This document shows positions 7,387-16,201 of a stretch of 64,000 nucleotides of DNA, in pieces. Position 1 is the first letter of the stretch. Every line of letters begins with the position of its first letter. The stretch spans positions 1 to 64,000 of the forward strand of contig NZ_JAEFDB010000008.1 in NCBI RefSeq assembly GCF_016126015.1. The letters run 5' to 3'. The DNA is from Capnocytophaga periodontitidis. Lineage in GTDB: Bacteria > Bacteroidota > Bacteroidia > Flavobacteriales > Flavobacteriaceae. A model generated the notes under the pieces. It saw only the letters and a list, made by a program, of their open reading frames with translations. It searched no databases and was not told where the DNA came from. The translations under genes were made by a program, and so were the position numbers.

Positions 7387-8748
7387 ATGAAAAAGATAAT
7401 GGCTATAGCATTGATTTCCAGCTTCCCTATGCTATTAAAATCACAAGAAGTTACCGACTATAATAGTATGAAGGAAACAATCAAGCAGGAAATTCTTCAG
7501 GAGTTAAAACAAAAAGATTCTCTTGATAAAGAAAAAGAGAAAAAATCACTCCTCAGTTGGGATAAATTTTCTTTTAGCGGCTATGGAGCTGTAAACTATT
7601 ACAATTATGGTACTTACGACTCCGATTCGCAAATCCGCGACAAGATAGACCCCGAGCGTCTCAATCTGTATATAGGGTATCGCTTCAACGACTGGATAAG
7701 TATGCGCTCTGAAGTAGAGTTTGAACACGGTGGCACAGGCGCAACTATGGAATACGACGTCCAAGAAGAAGCCGGAGAATTTGAACAAGAAATTGAAGCT
7801 GGGGGTGAGGTAAAACTCGAACAAATGTACCTCGATTTCCATCTCCGCCCCTATCTCGGCGTGCGTGTAGGACGCGTAAAACTACACCTAAACCTCGCCC
7901 AAACCCTCGACCGACCCACTGCTTACTTCACCACCCATAAACCTAATATGGAAAACGAAATCCTCCCCTTAGGATGGTATGAAAACGGACTACAATTATA
8001 CGGCACTTTCCTCAAAAACTTCAAATACGAACTCTCTTTTACTAACGGACTCGACTCTTCTGGCTTCAGCTCCCGTAACTTCGTAAAAGGCGGTCATCAA
8101 CTCCGTTTTGAAATGGCTAATGCCGATGCTTGGGCTTACTCAGGTAAAATTGATTATCTCTTCGGAAAAAATAAACATACCTTTATAGGCGCTGGATTCT
8201 ACTATGGTAACTCTAACCCCAATCGTTCCAAAAAAGATATTACTAAAAACGGCTATGTAACCCTCTTCACAGCTCACCTTTCTTACGACGAAGGCCCTTT
8301 GCGTTTTAATGCAGCCCTTATTTGGGGAACCGTACAAAACTCCGACCTTATCTCAGCGGCTAACCGTCGCTTGTCAAGCACTTTAGGCGTAAAACGTACC
8401 AATGTAGGCAAAGAGGCTATGGGTGTATCTTCCGAAATAGGCTATGATATACTCCACCTTTTCCCCACTCTAAACACTCAACAAAAACTATATCCTTTTG
8501 TACGTTATGAGTACTACGATACAATGCGAAAAACACAAGGAAACATCATTAGAAGTCCTAAATGGGAACGCAAAGCATTCACCGCTGGTCTCAACTGGTT
8601 TATCACCCCTCAAATAGTAGCTAAAGCTCATTACGAATGGCGTACCTTAGGTGCTGATTTCTACGATATGACCCAAATAACCCCCGTGTATATGGGTAGA
8701 AAAATGAAAGAAAACACTTTCTCTGCTGGTATCGCTTTCTCTTTCTAA
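7387..8748 (+). CDS. Outer-membrane beta-barrel porin of an imelysin-type locus
   Basis: A 453-residue protein starting MKKIMAIALISSFPMLLKSQ (signal peptide, cleavage after about residue 19). A short Lys/Glu-rich helix follows (about residues 25-55), then a beta-barrel of alternating strands with aromatic ends (FSGYGAVNYYNYG, LNLYIGYRFNDWISMRSEVEFEH, LRPYLGVRVGRVK) up to the terminal Phe (FSAGIAFSF). This resembles phosphate-selective-porin-like proteins placed upstream of imelysin genes in Bacteroidota. Likely a channel in the outer membrane for the substrate handled by the next two lipoproteins, probably iron; the substrate is inferred. Confidence 0.8.
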   Translation: MKKIMAIALISSFPMLLKSQEVTDYNSMKETIKQEILQELKQKDSLDKEKEKKSLLSWDKFSFSGYGAVNYYNYGTYDSDSQIRDKIDPERLNLYIGYRFNDWISMRSEVEFEHGGTGATMEYDVQEEAGEFEQEIEAGGEVKLEQMYLDFHLRPYLGVRVGRVKLHLNLAQTLDRPTAYFTTHKPNMENEILPLGWYENGLQLYGTFLKNFKYELSFTNGLDSSGFSSRNFVKGGHQLRFEMANADAWAYSGKIDYLFGKNKHTFIGAGFYYGNSNPNRSKKDITKNGYVTLFTAHLSYDEGPLRFNAALIWGTVQNSDLISAANRRLSSTLGVKRTNVGKEAMGVSSEIGYDILHLFPTLNTQQKLYPFVRYEYYDTMRKTQGNIIRSPKWERKAFTAGLNWFITPQIVAKAHYEWRTLGADFYDMTQITPVYMGRKMKENTFSAGIAFSF

Positions 8749-8787
8749 CTCCTAAACAAGTAACTAATATCTAAATAAATAAGCTAT

Positions 8788-9888
8788 ATGAAATCCAAAA
8801 TCTTAACACTCAGTACAATTGCAGCCCTCTTCTTCATTGGCTGTAACAAAGACGATAACAACGACGACGAACAACAAAAACTTGCTGCTCAAGTAGCTGC
8901 TGAACAAGCCGTAATCAACGATGTTGTTAATAATGTAATTGTCCCTACTTATCACGAATTAGATGCCAAAACCAATGCAATGGTTACCGCACTTACCTCT
9001 TTAGAAAATAATGCTACCGATGCCAATCTCACAGCAGCACGTGAGGCTTGGAAAACAGCCCGTACCCCTTGGGAACAATCCGAAGGCTTCCTATATGGCC
9101 CCGTAAAACTCCCTGAAGACCTCGATGAAGCAATGGATACTTGGCCTGTGGACGTTAATGCTATGAACAATATCATCAACGGAACAGCATCTATCACCGC
9201 CGATGTAATTAAAAGTAACCCCGAAACACGTGGATTCCACCTTATAGAATATCTCATTTGGGGTGAAAATGGCAATGCAACAGCAGCTTCTCTCTCCGCT
9301 CGACAAAAAGAATATCTAAAAGCAGCTGCTGAAGATATGAAAAACAATACGGCTGCTGTACTCAATGGATGGACTAAAGGTCAAAAATATGCCGAAGACT
9401 TCTACAACGCATCTAAAGGTACCGGTAAATACAAAACAACTGCAAATGCTGTCTCCGAAATCGCATCAGGCTTATGGCATATAGCCAATGAAGTAGCAGC
9501 CGAAAAAATAGCCAACTGTTTCAACGAATCTGGTGACCCTCTATTTGATAAAGAAGAATCTCGTTTTAGCAACAATTCTAAAAAAGACTTCGCCGATAAC
9601 ATCCGCAGTATTCAAAATATCTATTTAGGCAAATACAACGGCAAACAAGGTAAAGGAATTTCCGACCTCATCAAAGCAAAAGACACTGCCCTCGATACCA
9701 AACTCAAAAACAAAATACAAGAAGCTATCGACAACCTCGAAGCCATCCCTGGCACTTTCACTCAGGCAATCACCAAAGGAAATGCAGCTGGTAATGCCGC
9801 TGTAAAAAAAGCCCAACAAACAGTATTTGAACTACGTGATATTATAGAAAAAGAAGTAAACAAATACTATGCAATCACTAAAGGTTAA
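8788..9888 (+). CDS. Imelysin family lipoprotein (peptidase M75 fold)
   Basis: A 366-residue lipoprotein (Cys19 after ATIAALFFIG). The family signature GxHxxE is present as Gly149-Phe-His151-Leu-Ile-Glu154 (RGFHLIEYLIWG). Imelysins (IrpA, EfeO/EfeM-like) bind iron or iron-containing ligands in the periplasm; despite the M75 label no proteolysis is established for most. The rest is helical with many Ala and Asn. Located 39 nt after the porin and followed by a stem-loop and the di-haem protein. A role in iron acquisition is inferred from the family and neighbours. Confidence 0.9.
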   Translation: MKSKILTLSTIAALFFIGCNKDDNNDDEQQKLAAQVAAEQAVINDVVNNVIVPTYHELDAKTNAMVTALTSLENNATDANLTAAREAWKTARTPWEQSEGFLYGPVKLPEDLDEAMDTWPVDVNAMNNIINGTASITADVIKSNPETRGFHLIEYLIWGENGNATAASLSARQKEYLKAAAEDMKNNTAAVLNGWTKGQKYAEDFYNASKGTGKYKTTANAVSEIASGLWHIANEVAAEKIANCFNESGDPLFDKEESRFSNNSKKDFADNIRSIQNIYLGKYNGKQGKGISDLIKAKDTALDTKLKNKIQEAIDNLEAIPGTFTQAITKGNAAGNAAVKKAQQTVFELRDIIEKEVNKYYAITKG

Positions 9889-9909
9889 TCAAAACAACCG
9901 CTAATTTTT

Positions 9910-9945
9910 AAAACGGCAAAGAGAAACTTTTCTCATTGCCGTTTT
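9910..9945 (+). terminator. Stem-loop between imelysin and cytochrome genes
   Basis: AAAACGGCAA...TTGCCGTTTT forms a long stem, extended inwards by GAGAAA/TTTCTC with one mismatch each side. It has no long T-run after it and may be a partial terminator or an mRNA processing/stability element that sets a lower level of the third gene. Confidence 0.6.
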
Positions 9946-9974
9946 CCTCATAGTTTAAAAAAACTAATATTCCA

Positions 9975-11372
9975 ATGAAAAAAATAATAACCACACTTAC
10001 CTTTAGTACACTACTATTGATGAGTTGCTCTAAAAGCGATAGCTCCGATTCCGATGAGTATGAAGGGCTCACCCTATTAGACCTCAACGAACGTATCTAT
10101 GCAGGAGGAGCTACTACTATATTTAGTGAAAATAGCTTAGCCTATAGTGTAGCAGCCCCTAACCTTACTGAAGCTGAAGACGATAAACACACCATTGGCG
10201 ACCGCGCTTTCGAAACTACTTTTGTAACCAACCCCGCTCCTGTCTATGGTGGTTTAGGACCTATTTTCAACAGTAACTCTTGCATCAGCTGCCACCCTGG
10301 CGATGGTAGAGCCGCATTTCCTACTGATTTAGAACGCTCACGTGGCTTCTTTATGCGCGTAAGTCTTCCCGGTACCGATGCTCACGGAGGCCCCTTACCC
10401 GTTCCTGGTTTCGGAACCCAAGTACAGAACCGAGCCCTCACTGGCTTCCAGCCCGAGGGTAAATATGCTGTAAGCTTTACCGATTCTATCGTCACCTTCC
10501 GCGACGGATCTAAAGTAACCCTTAAAGTACCTCACTACACCCTCAATGGCGTAAGTGCTACCGTACCTCCTAACATCCTCATCTCTCCGCGCACAAGTAT
10601 GCCCATCTATGGCTTAGGACTCTTAGAAAATATCCCCGAAGCCGATCTCAAAGCCTTAGAAGATGTAAACGATGCAAACAACGACGGCATCTCCGGAAAA
10701 ATAAACTACGTGTGGGACGGCGTTCACAAAAAAAGAATGGTAGGACGATTTGGATGGAAAGCCAATACCGCTACCCTTTTAGACGAAGCTGCCGGGTCTT
10801 TCTCAGGCGATTTAGGAGTAACAAACCCTTATTATCCCGTCGAAATAGGTAAAGGGCAAGCTCATTCCGATGACGGCAAAAACGACGACCCCGAAATGAG
10901 CAAGGAAATGGTTGATGCTACCGAGTTCTACCTCCAAACATTAGCTGTACCTGCTATGCGTAATGCCCATAAAAAATCAGTGCGTTATGGAGCATATATA
11001 TTTGAGGGCATTGGTTGTGCCAAATGCCATACTGTAAAACAACGCACCCTCAATGCCCCCACTCCAGCCCTTGCTAACCAAACCTTTTACCCCTATACCG
11101 ATATGCTACTCCACGATATGGGACCCGCTCTCGCCGACAACCGCCCCGACTTCTTAGCCAACGGACGTGAATGGCGCACCCGCCCTCTATGGGGAATAGG
11201 CTTACAGGAAATAGCCAGTGGGCACACCAATTTCCTCCACGACGGTCGTGCTAAAAACATCACCGAAGCTATTTTGTGGCATGGAGGTGAAAGTGAAAAA
11301 TCCAAAAAAATATTCCTAAAACTCACCAAAAAAGAACGTGAAGACCTCTTAGAGTTCCTCAACAGCATTTAG
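9975..11372 (+). CDS. Di-haem oxidoreductase-like c-type cytochrome lipoprotein (DUF1111 family)
   Basis: A 465-residue lipoprotein (signal ending LLLMSC, Cys18) with two c-type haem sites: CISCH at Cys103-His107 and CAKCH at Cys348-His352. Length and spacing fit the di-haem 'thiol oxidoreductase' DUF1111 family, related to cytochrome c peroxidases. Members often sit beside imelysin lipoproteins, as here, and are thought to act in iron or copper redox at the cell surface. C-terminal SGHTNFLHDGRAKNITEAILWHGGE is a conserved region. Third gene of the operon, 86 nt after imelysin. Confidence 0.9.
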   Translation: MKKIITTLTFSTLLLMSCSKSDSSDSDEYEGLTLLDLNERIYAGGATTIFSENSLAYSVAAPNLTEAEDDKHTIGDRAFETTFVTNPAPVYGGLGPIFNSNSCISCHPGDGRAAFPTDLERSRGFFMRVSLPGTDAHGGPLPVPGFGTQVQNRALTGFQPEGKYAVSFTDSIVTFRDGSKVTLKVPHYTLNGVSATVPPNILISPRTSMPIYGLGLLENIPEADLKALEDVNDANNDGISGKINYVWDGVHKKRMVGRFGWKANTATLLDEAAGSFSGDLGVTNPYYPVEIGKGQAHSDDGKNDDPEMSKEMVDATEFYLQTLAVPAMRNAHKKSVRYGAYIFEGIGCAKCHTVKQRTLNAPTPALANQTFYPYTDMLLHDMGPALADNRPDFLANGREWRTRPLWGIGLQEIASGHTNFLHDGRAKNITEAILWHGGESEKSKKIFLKLTKKEREDLLEFLNSI

Positions 11373-11399
11373 AAAAACAGAATCAATAGAAGCTACCCC

Positions 11400-11695
11400 A
11401 AAACCCTAAAATTCACCTTTGTATCCCTACACTTTGGCAAAGTCCTTAGACTTTGCCAAAGTTGATTATCAGTTGATTCCTCAAATAATCAGTCACTTTT
11501 AAAGTATGTTATGTAGGGGCGTTTTGCAAACGCCCTTATTTGCAAACGCCCCCCAAAACTATTTACAAACACCCACAACGCCCCCCAAAAAAACATTTTA
11601 CCCCCCTCCCCCCTCTGAGATTCTCCGAGATTCTCCAAGATTTTCCGAGATTCTCCAATATTCTCCCAAAACTCCTAAATCATTACAAACAATAA
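11400..11695. repeat. Composite intergenic repeat, copy B (right of the iron operon)
   Basis: This gap has no gene. It has the same blocks as copy A in the same orientation: hairpin ACTTTGGCAAAGTCC...(11431-11462), the AATAATCAGTCACTTTT stretch, palindrome GGGCGTTTTGCAAACGCCC (11517-11535), a C-rich spacer (CCCCCCAAAA runs, 11550-11612), and six or seven decamers of ATTCTCCGAG type (11613-11676) ending AACTCCTAAAT as in copy A. Confidence 0.85.
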
Positions 11696-11727
11696 TTTGC
11701 TTAATACAAAACTATTTAATAACTTTG
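11696..11727 (+). promoter_or_regulatory. Promoter of the prolyl oligopeptidase gene
   Basis: TTTG (11696-11699) and TAACTTTG (11720-11727) are 20 nt apart, right after the decamer repeat block. The leader is very short: predicted start near 11733 and ATG at 11747. Confidence 0.7.
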
Positions 11728-11746
11728 CCAAAAAATATTTAATGAT

Positions 11747-13882
11747 ATGACCCATAAACTATTCCCCGCCGCACTACTACTATTAGTAGCCTGTAATCAA
11801 AACCCTAACAACCCTAACACCGAAAAAATGACCTACCCTCAAACTCGTACCGACAACACCGTCGATACCTATTTCGGCACTCAAATCGCCGACCCCTACC
11901 GTTGGCTCGAAGACGACCGATCTGCCGAAACCGCCCAGTGGGTAAAAACTCAAAACACCTTCACCTTCGCCTATCTCTCCAAAATCCCCTATAGGCAAAC
12001 CATTAAACAAAAACTCGAAAAACTTTGGAACTACGAAAAAATAGGCGCACCCTTCACCGAAGGCGACTACACCTATTATTATAAGAACAACGGATTGCAA
12101 AACCAATCTGTGCTCTATCGTAAAGATAAAAACGGTAAAGAAGAAGTTTTCTTAGACCCCAATACCTTCTCAAACGATGGAACCACCTCTTTAGGCGAAG
12201 TAGCCTTCTCCGAAGATGGCTCTTTAGTAGCCTACCTCATCTCCGAAGGCGGCAGCGACTGGCGCAAAGGCATCGTCCTCAATGCTAAAACCAAAGAAGT
12301 AATAGGCGACACCTTAATAGATATCAAGTTCAGCTCTATTGCTTGGAAAGGCAACGAAGGCTTCTTCTACTCCAGTTATGATAAACCCAAAGGAAGTGAA
12401 CTATCAGCTAAAACCGACCAACATAAACTCTACTACCACCAACTCGGTACACCCCAAAAAAATGATGCCCTCATCTTTGGAGGCACTCCTGCCGAAAAAT
12501 ATCGCTATGTATCAGGAGTAGTCTCTTTAGATGCCCATTACCTAATCATCTCAGCGGCAGTAAATACCTCAGGTAACAAACTCTTCTTAAAAGACCTCAA
12601 AAACCCTAAAGCCCCTTTAGTAACCATTACGAACGATTTCAATGCCGATACCCATTTCATTGATAACGACGGATCAACCCTATTCTTTGAAACCAATCTC
12701 AATGCCCCTAACGGACGATTAGTGAAAACCGAAGCCGCCAAACCACAACCCGAACATTGGCAAGATGTCGTCCCCGAAACCAAAAACGTATTGAGTATCA
12801 CCGCAACAGGGCATTATTTCTTCGCACACTATATGGTCGATGCCCTCTCGCAGATAAAACAATATAACTATAAAGGTGAGTTAGTACGCGATGTGAAACT
12901 CCCCAGCATAGGTACAGCCGCTGGTTTCCACGCCAAAAAACAAGAAACTCACACCTATTTCTCTTTCACCAATTACGCCTATCCTACCCAAATATACAAA
13001 ATGGACTTAGCTACAGGCGATACACAGCTCTATTGGAAACCCAATATCGCCTTCGACCCCAATAACTACGAATCCAAGCAAGTATTCTACACCTCTAAAG
13101 ATGGCACCAAAATACCAATGATGATTACCTATAAAAAAGGAATCAAACACAACGGTAAAAACCCCACCTTATTATATGGTTACGGCGGATTCAACATCAG
13201 CCTAATGCCAACCTTCAGCGTCGCCAATGCCGTATGGATGGAACTCGGTGATGTGTATGCAGTACCCAATTTGCGTGGAGGAGGTGAATATGGTAAACAA
13301 TGGCACAATGCAGGTACCAAAATGCAAAAACAAAACGTCTTCGACGATTTTATAGCCGCCGCCGAGTACCTCGTAAACGAAAAATATACCTCCCCACAAT
13401 ACCTCGCTATCAAAGGAGGATCTAACGGAGGGCTACTCGTTGGCGCTACAATGTTGCAACGCCCCGACTTATTTAAAGTTGCCCTGCCCGCCGTCGGAGT
13501 ACTCGATATGTTGCGATATCACACCTTCACCGCTGGTGCTGGGTGGGCTTACGACTATGGTACTGCTAACGATAGCAAAGAAATGTTCCAATACCTAAAA
13601 GCCTATTCACCACTCCATAATGTAAAAAAAGGTGTCAGTTACCCCGCAACCCTCATCACTACTGGCGACCACGACGATAGAGTAGTTCCCGCACACAGCT
13701 TTAAGTTCGCCGCCGAACTCCAAGCTAAACAAACAGGCAACAACCCTATCTTGATAAGAATAGAAACTAATGCAGGGCACGGCGCCGGAACTCCCGTAAG
13801 CAAAACTATTGAACAAAACGCCGATTTGCAAGCTTTCACCTTGTGGAATATGGGAGTAAAAAAACTAAATTTAAAAGACTAA
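11747..13882 (+). CDS. Prolyl oligopeptidase (S9A) lipoprotein
   Basis: A 711-residue serine peptidase that cuts short peptides after Pro. Signal MTHKLFPAALLLLVAC with lipid-site Cys16, then YPQTRTDNTVDTYFGTQIADPYRWLE, the family's start. The seven-bladed propeller spans roughly residues 80-430; the C-terminal alpha/beta-hydrolase domain has KGGSNGG with Ser559, the GDHDDRVVP Asp motif and GHGAG with His678. So the catalytic triad is complete. Being lipid-anchored, it probably degrades peptides in the periplasm or at the surface. An earlier ATG at 11742 is followed at once by a stop and is excluded. Confidence 0.95.
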   Translation: MTHKLFPAALLLLVACNQNPNNPNTEKMTYPQTRTDNTVDTYFGTQIADPYRWLEDDRSAETAQWVKTQNTFTFAYLSKIPYRQTIKQKLEKLWNYEKIGAPFTEGDYTYYYKNNGLQNQSVLYRKDKNGKEEVFLDPNTFSNDGTTSLGEVAFSEDGSLVAYLISEGGSDWRKGIVLNAKTKEVIGDTLIDIKFSSIAWKGNEGFFYSSYDKPKGSELSAKTDQHKLYYHQLGTPQKNDALIFGGTPAEKYRYVSGVVSLDAHYLIISAAVNTSGNKLFLKDLKNPKAPLVTITNDFNADTHFIDNDGSTLFFETNLNAPNGRLVKTEAAKPQPEHWQDVVPETKNVLSITATGHYFFAHYMVDALSQIKQYNYKGELVRDVKLPSIGTAAGFHAKKQETHTYFSFTNYAYPTQIYKMDLATGDTQLYWKPNIAFDPNNYESKQVFYTSKDGTKIPMMITYKKGIKHNGKNPTLLYGYGGFNISLMPTFSVANAVWMELGDVYAVPNLRGGGEYGKQWHNAGTKMQKQNVFDDFIAAAEYLVNEKYTSPQYLAIKGGSNGGLLVGATMLQRPDLFKVALPAVGVLDMLRYHTFTAGAGWAYDYGTANDSKEMFQYLKAYSPLHNVKKGVSYPATLITTGDHDDRVVPAHSFKFAAELQAKQTGNNPILIRIETNAGHGAGTPVSKTIEQNADLQAFTLWNMGVKKLNLKD

Positions 13883-14001
13883 AATACACAAAAAAATGAA
13901 CTTTTCTTTTAATCTTTTTTTACATTTGAAGCCCTTTAATCCTTTAAAATGTAAAGATATTGTTAAATTTTATAGTTTATAGAAATAAATAGTGAATTTT
14001 T

Positions 14002-14033
14002 TTTGCGTGTGTAAAAAATTATGCGTACGTTTG
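14002..14033 (+). promoter_or_regulatory. Promoter of gldKLMN
   Basis: TTTG (14002-14005) and TACGTTTG (14026-14033) are 20 nt apart, giving a start near 14039 and a ~20-nt leader before the gldK ATG. A second TACATTTG (13921-13928) without a clear -33 partner lies 105 nt upstream. Confidence 0.75.
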
Positions 14034-14060
14034 CGCCCTAATTAAATGTGAATTTAAACA

Positions 14061-15437
14061 ATGTTTATGGCAAGAAGAATAATCGTAGTGCTACTTGTGC
14101 TTTTAACAATGTCTGCTTGTAAACGCGGAAGTGGCGATGGCAAGGGAGAGCTCGTAGGAGTAAGAGGTAAGAGCTGGAAGCAACCTACCCCTTACGGTAT
14201 GGCGCTCATCCCGAGTGGTTCTTTCATTATGGGTAGTTCCGATGATGATAAAACTGCGAGTTTAAACGCAACAATCAAAACTGTGAGCGTTGGTTCTTTC
14301 TATATGGATGAAACCGAAATCACAAATAGCGAGTACCGCCAGTTTGTCAATTGGGTACGCGATTCTATCATCCGTACACAATTAGCCGATATGGCTGAAC
14401 AAACAGGCCAAGGACCAGGAAGTGGCGGAATAGGTGAATACGCCTATCTCGACGCCAATACCGAAAAAATGAACGCTTGGCAACAGTACCTCCAAAACAC
14501 TTACGGTGATGATAAAGCGCGAAAACTAAACAAAAAAGTAGCCCTCATTTGGGACGTAAACAAATTCCCAGACGAGTACTACTCCGAAGTAATGGACAAA
14601 ATGTATTTGCCCGAAGAAGAAGCTTACAACGGCAAACGCATTATGGACGTCCAAAAATTCGAGTTCAAATACCAATGGCTCGATATGGATAAAGCCGCTC
14701 GTAAGAGAGGTAACCGTAAAGACTTCATCAAAGAAGAAATCGTGAAAGTATACCCCGATACAACCGTATGGATTCGCGACTTCAACTATTCTTATAATGA
14801 GCCTATGCACAACGACTACTTCTGGCACGAAGCTTATAGCGACTATCCCGTTGTAGGCGTAAGCTGGATCCAAGCTAAGGCTTTCTGCGAATGGCGTACC
14901 TTGAACAAAAACTCTTATCAAAAATCCAAAGGTGATTACACCGTTAACTCTTTCCGCCTTCCTATTGAATCCGAGTGGGAATACGCCGCTCGCGGTGGAT
15001 TATCTGGAGCAACTTACCCTTGGGGAGGCCCCTATACTTACGACGATAAAGCTTGCTTCCTCGCGAACTTTAAACCTATGCGCGGCGACTACGCCTCCGA
15101 TAACGCTCTCTACACCGTAGAAGCTAAATCTTACGAACCTAACGGATATAACCTATATAATATGGCTGGTAACGTATCCGAATGGACTAACACCTCTTAC
15201 GACCCTAACTCTTATGAGTATATGTCTTCTATGAACCCTAACGTTCTCGACGATAGCAACCGTCGTAAAGTAATACGAGGCGGCTCTTGGAAAGACGTCG
15301 CTTTTATGCTACAAGTAAATACTCGTGATTACGAATATCAAGATTCAGCTCGTAGCTACATCGGTTTCCGTACCGTTCAAGACTTTATGGGTGTTAGCGA
15401 AAAACAACAAGCTAAATCCGCAAGAGGTTATAGATAA
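14061..15437 (+). CDS. gldK: Gliding motility / T9SS lipoprotein GldK
   Basis: A 458-residue outer-membrane lipoprotein (signal ending LLTMSAC, Cys20) with a formylglycine-generating-enzyme/sulfatase-modifying fold (MALIPSGSFIMGSSDDD, FYMDETEITNSEYRQFV, YPVVGVSWIQAKAFCEWR, WEYAARGG, NMAGNVSEWTN, IRGGSWKD). In T9SS it forms the periplasmic GldK/GldN ring. It is the first gene of the gldKLMN operon and is related to gldJ at 33397-35046. An alternative ATG two codons on (14067) cannot be excluded. Confidence 0.95.
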   Translation: MFMARRIIVVLLVLLTMSACKRGSGDGKGELVGVRGKSWKQPTPYGMALIPSGSFIMGSSDDDKTASLNATIKTVSVGSFYMDETEITNSEYRQFVNWVRDSIIRTQLADMAEQTGQGPGSGGIGEYAYLDANTEKMNAWQQYLQNTYGDDKARKLNKKVALIWDVNKFPDEYYSEVMDKMYLPEEEAYNGKRIMDVQKFEFKYQWLDMDKAARKRGNRKDFIKEEIVKVYPDTTVWIRDFNYSYNEPMHNDYFWHEAYSDYPVVGVSWIQAKAFCEWRTLNKNSYQKSKGDYTVNSFRLPIESEWEYAARGGLSGATYPWGGPYTYDDKACFLANFKPMRGDYASDNALYTVEAKSYEPNGYNLYNMAGNVSEWTNTSYDPNSYEYMSSMNPNVLDDSNRRKVIRGGSWKDVAFMLQVNTRDYEYQDSARSYIGFRTVQDFMGVSEKQQAKSARGYR

Positions 15438-15499
15438 TAATCAAAAAAGTAAAACAAATCAAACTAATTTAACAACATTTATTTAATAATTAAAGTATT

Positions 15500-16165
15500 A
15501 TGGCAGGAAGTAAAGTAACAAAAACAATTTTTCAATACGCTTATGGTATTGGTGCCTCAATCGTAATCGTTGGTGCCTTAGCTAAAATTTTGCACGCAGA
15601 TATCTTAGGTATGAGCGGTAGTTTCCTTTTAGCAGTAGGTATGGGAACTGAAGCTGTAATCTTCTTTATGTCAGCTTTTGAGCCTCAAGAAGAAGATTTA
15701 GATTGGTCTTTAGTTTACCCAGAACTTAAAGGTGGCGCTCCCTTGTCTCGTCAAGGAGTTATGGCACAACAAAGCCAAGACGACAAACTCATCAGAGAGT
15801 CTTTGTCTGAAAAGTTAGACAATATCTTAGCCGAAGCTAAGATCGATGCAAACTTAATGCGTTCCTTGGGTAGATCTATCGAAAATTTCGCCGAAGCAAG
15901 TAAAGAAATCGCTCCTGTAACCAATACTATGGTGGCTACTCACAAATACGGAGAAGAACTTTCTGAAGCTGCTTCTAACTTAGAATCTCTCAACAGCCTT
16001 TACAAATTACAATTAGAAAGAACCGAAAGACAAGTGTCTGCACAAGCAGGAATTGCCGAAAATCTTGATTCTTTGAATCAACAGATGCTTTCTTTCAAAG
16101 ATAACCTAAGATCTTTGAACACAATCTATGGAGGAATGTTATCTGCAATGAGCGGTGCACGATAA
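15500..16165 (+). CDS. gldL: T9SS motor protein GldL
   Basis: A 221-residue inner-membrane protein with two N-terminal transmembrane helices (about residues 13-32 and 38-58) and a cytoplasmic coiled-coil tail. The second helix has Glu51 (VGMGTEAVIFF), matching the conserved membrane Glu needed for proton use by the GldL/GldM motor. The tail (about residues 85-221) has long heptad-like stretches. 62 nt after gldK and 36 nt before gldM. Confidence 0.95.
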   Translation: MAGSKVTKTIFQYAYGIGASIVIVGALAKILHADILGMSGSFLLAVGMGTEAVIFFMSAFEPQEEDLDWSLVYPELKGGAPLSRQGVMAQQSQDDKLIRESLSEKLDNILAEAKIDANLMRSLGRSIENFAEASKEIAPVTNTMVATHKYGEELSEAASNLESLNSLYKLQLERTERQVSAQAGIAENLDSLNQQMLSFKDNLRSLNTIYGGMLSAMSGAR

Positions 16166-16201
16166 GAGTAATTATTTATTAACTTATTAAAAAAATAGCT
16201 T

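Noticed and set aside
8952-9365. 137-residue minus-strand frame inside the imelysin gene
   Set aside because: Antisense shadow: Ser/Ala/Arg-rich composition typical of reversed coding sequence, and the plus-strand protein has its family motif here.
11506-11742. 78-residue plus-strand frame upstream of the oligopeptidase
   Set aside because: It is a translation of the composite repeat and the C-rich spacer and crosses the next gene's promoter.
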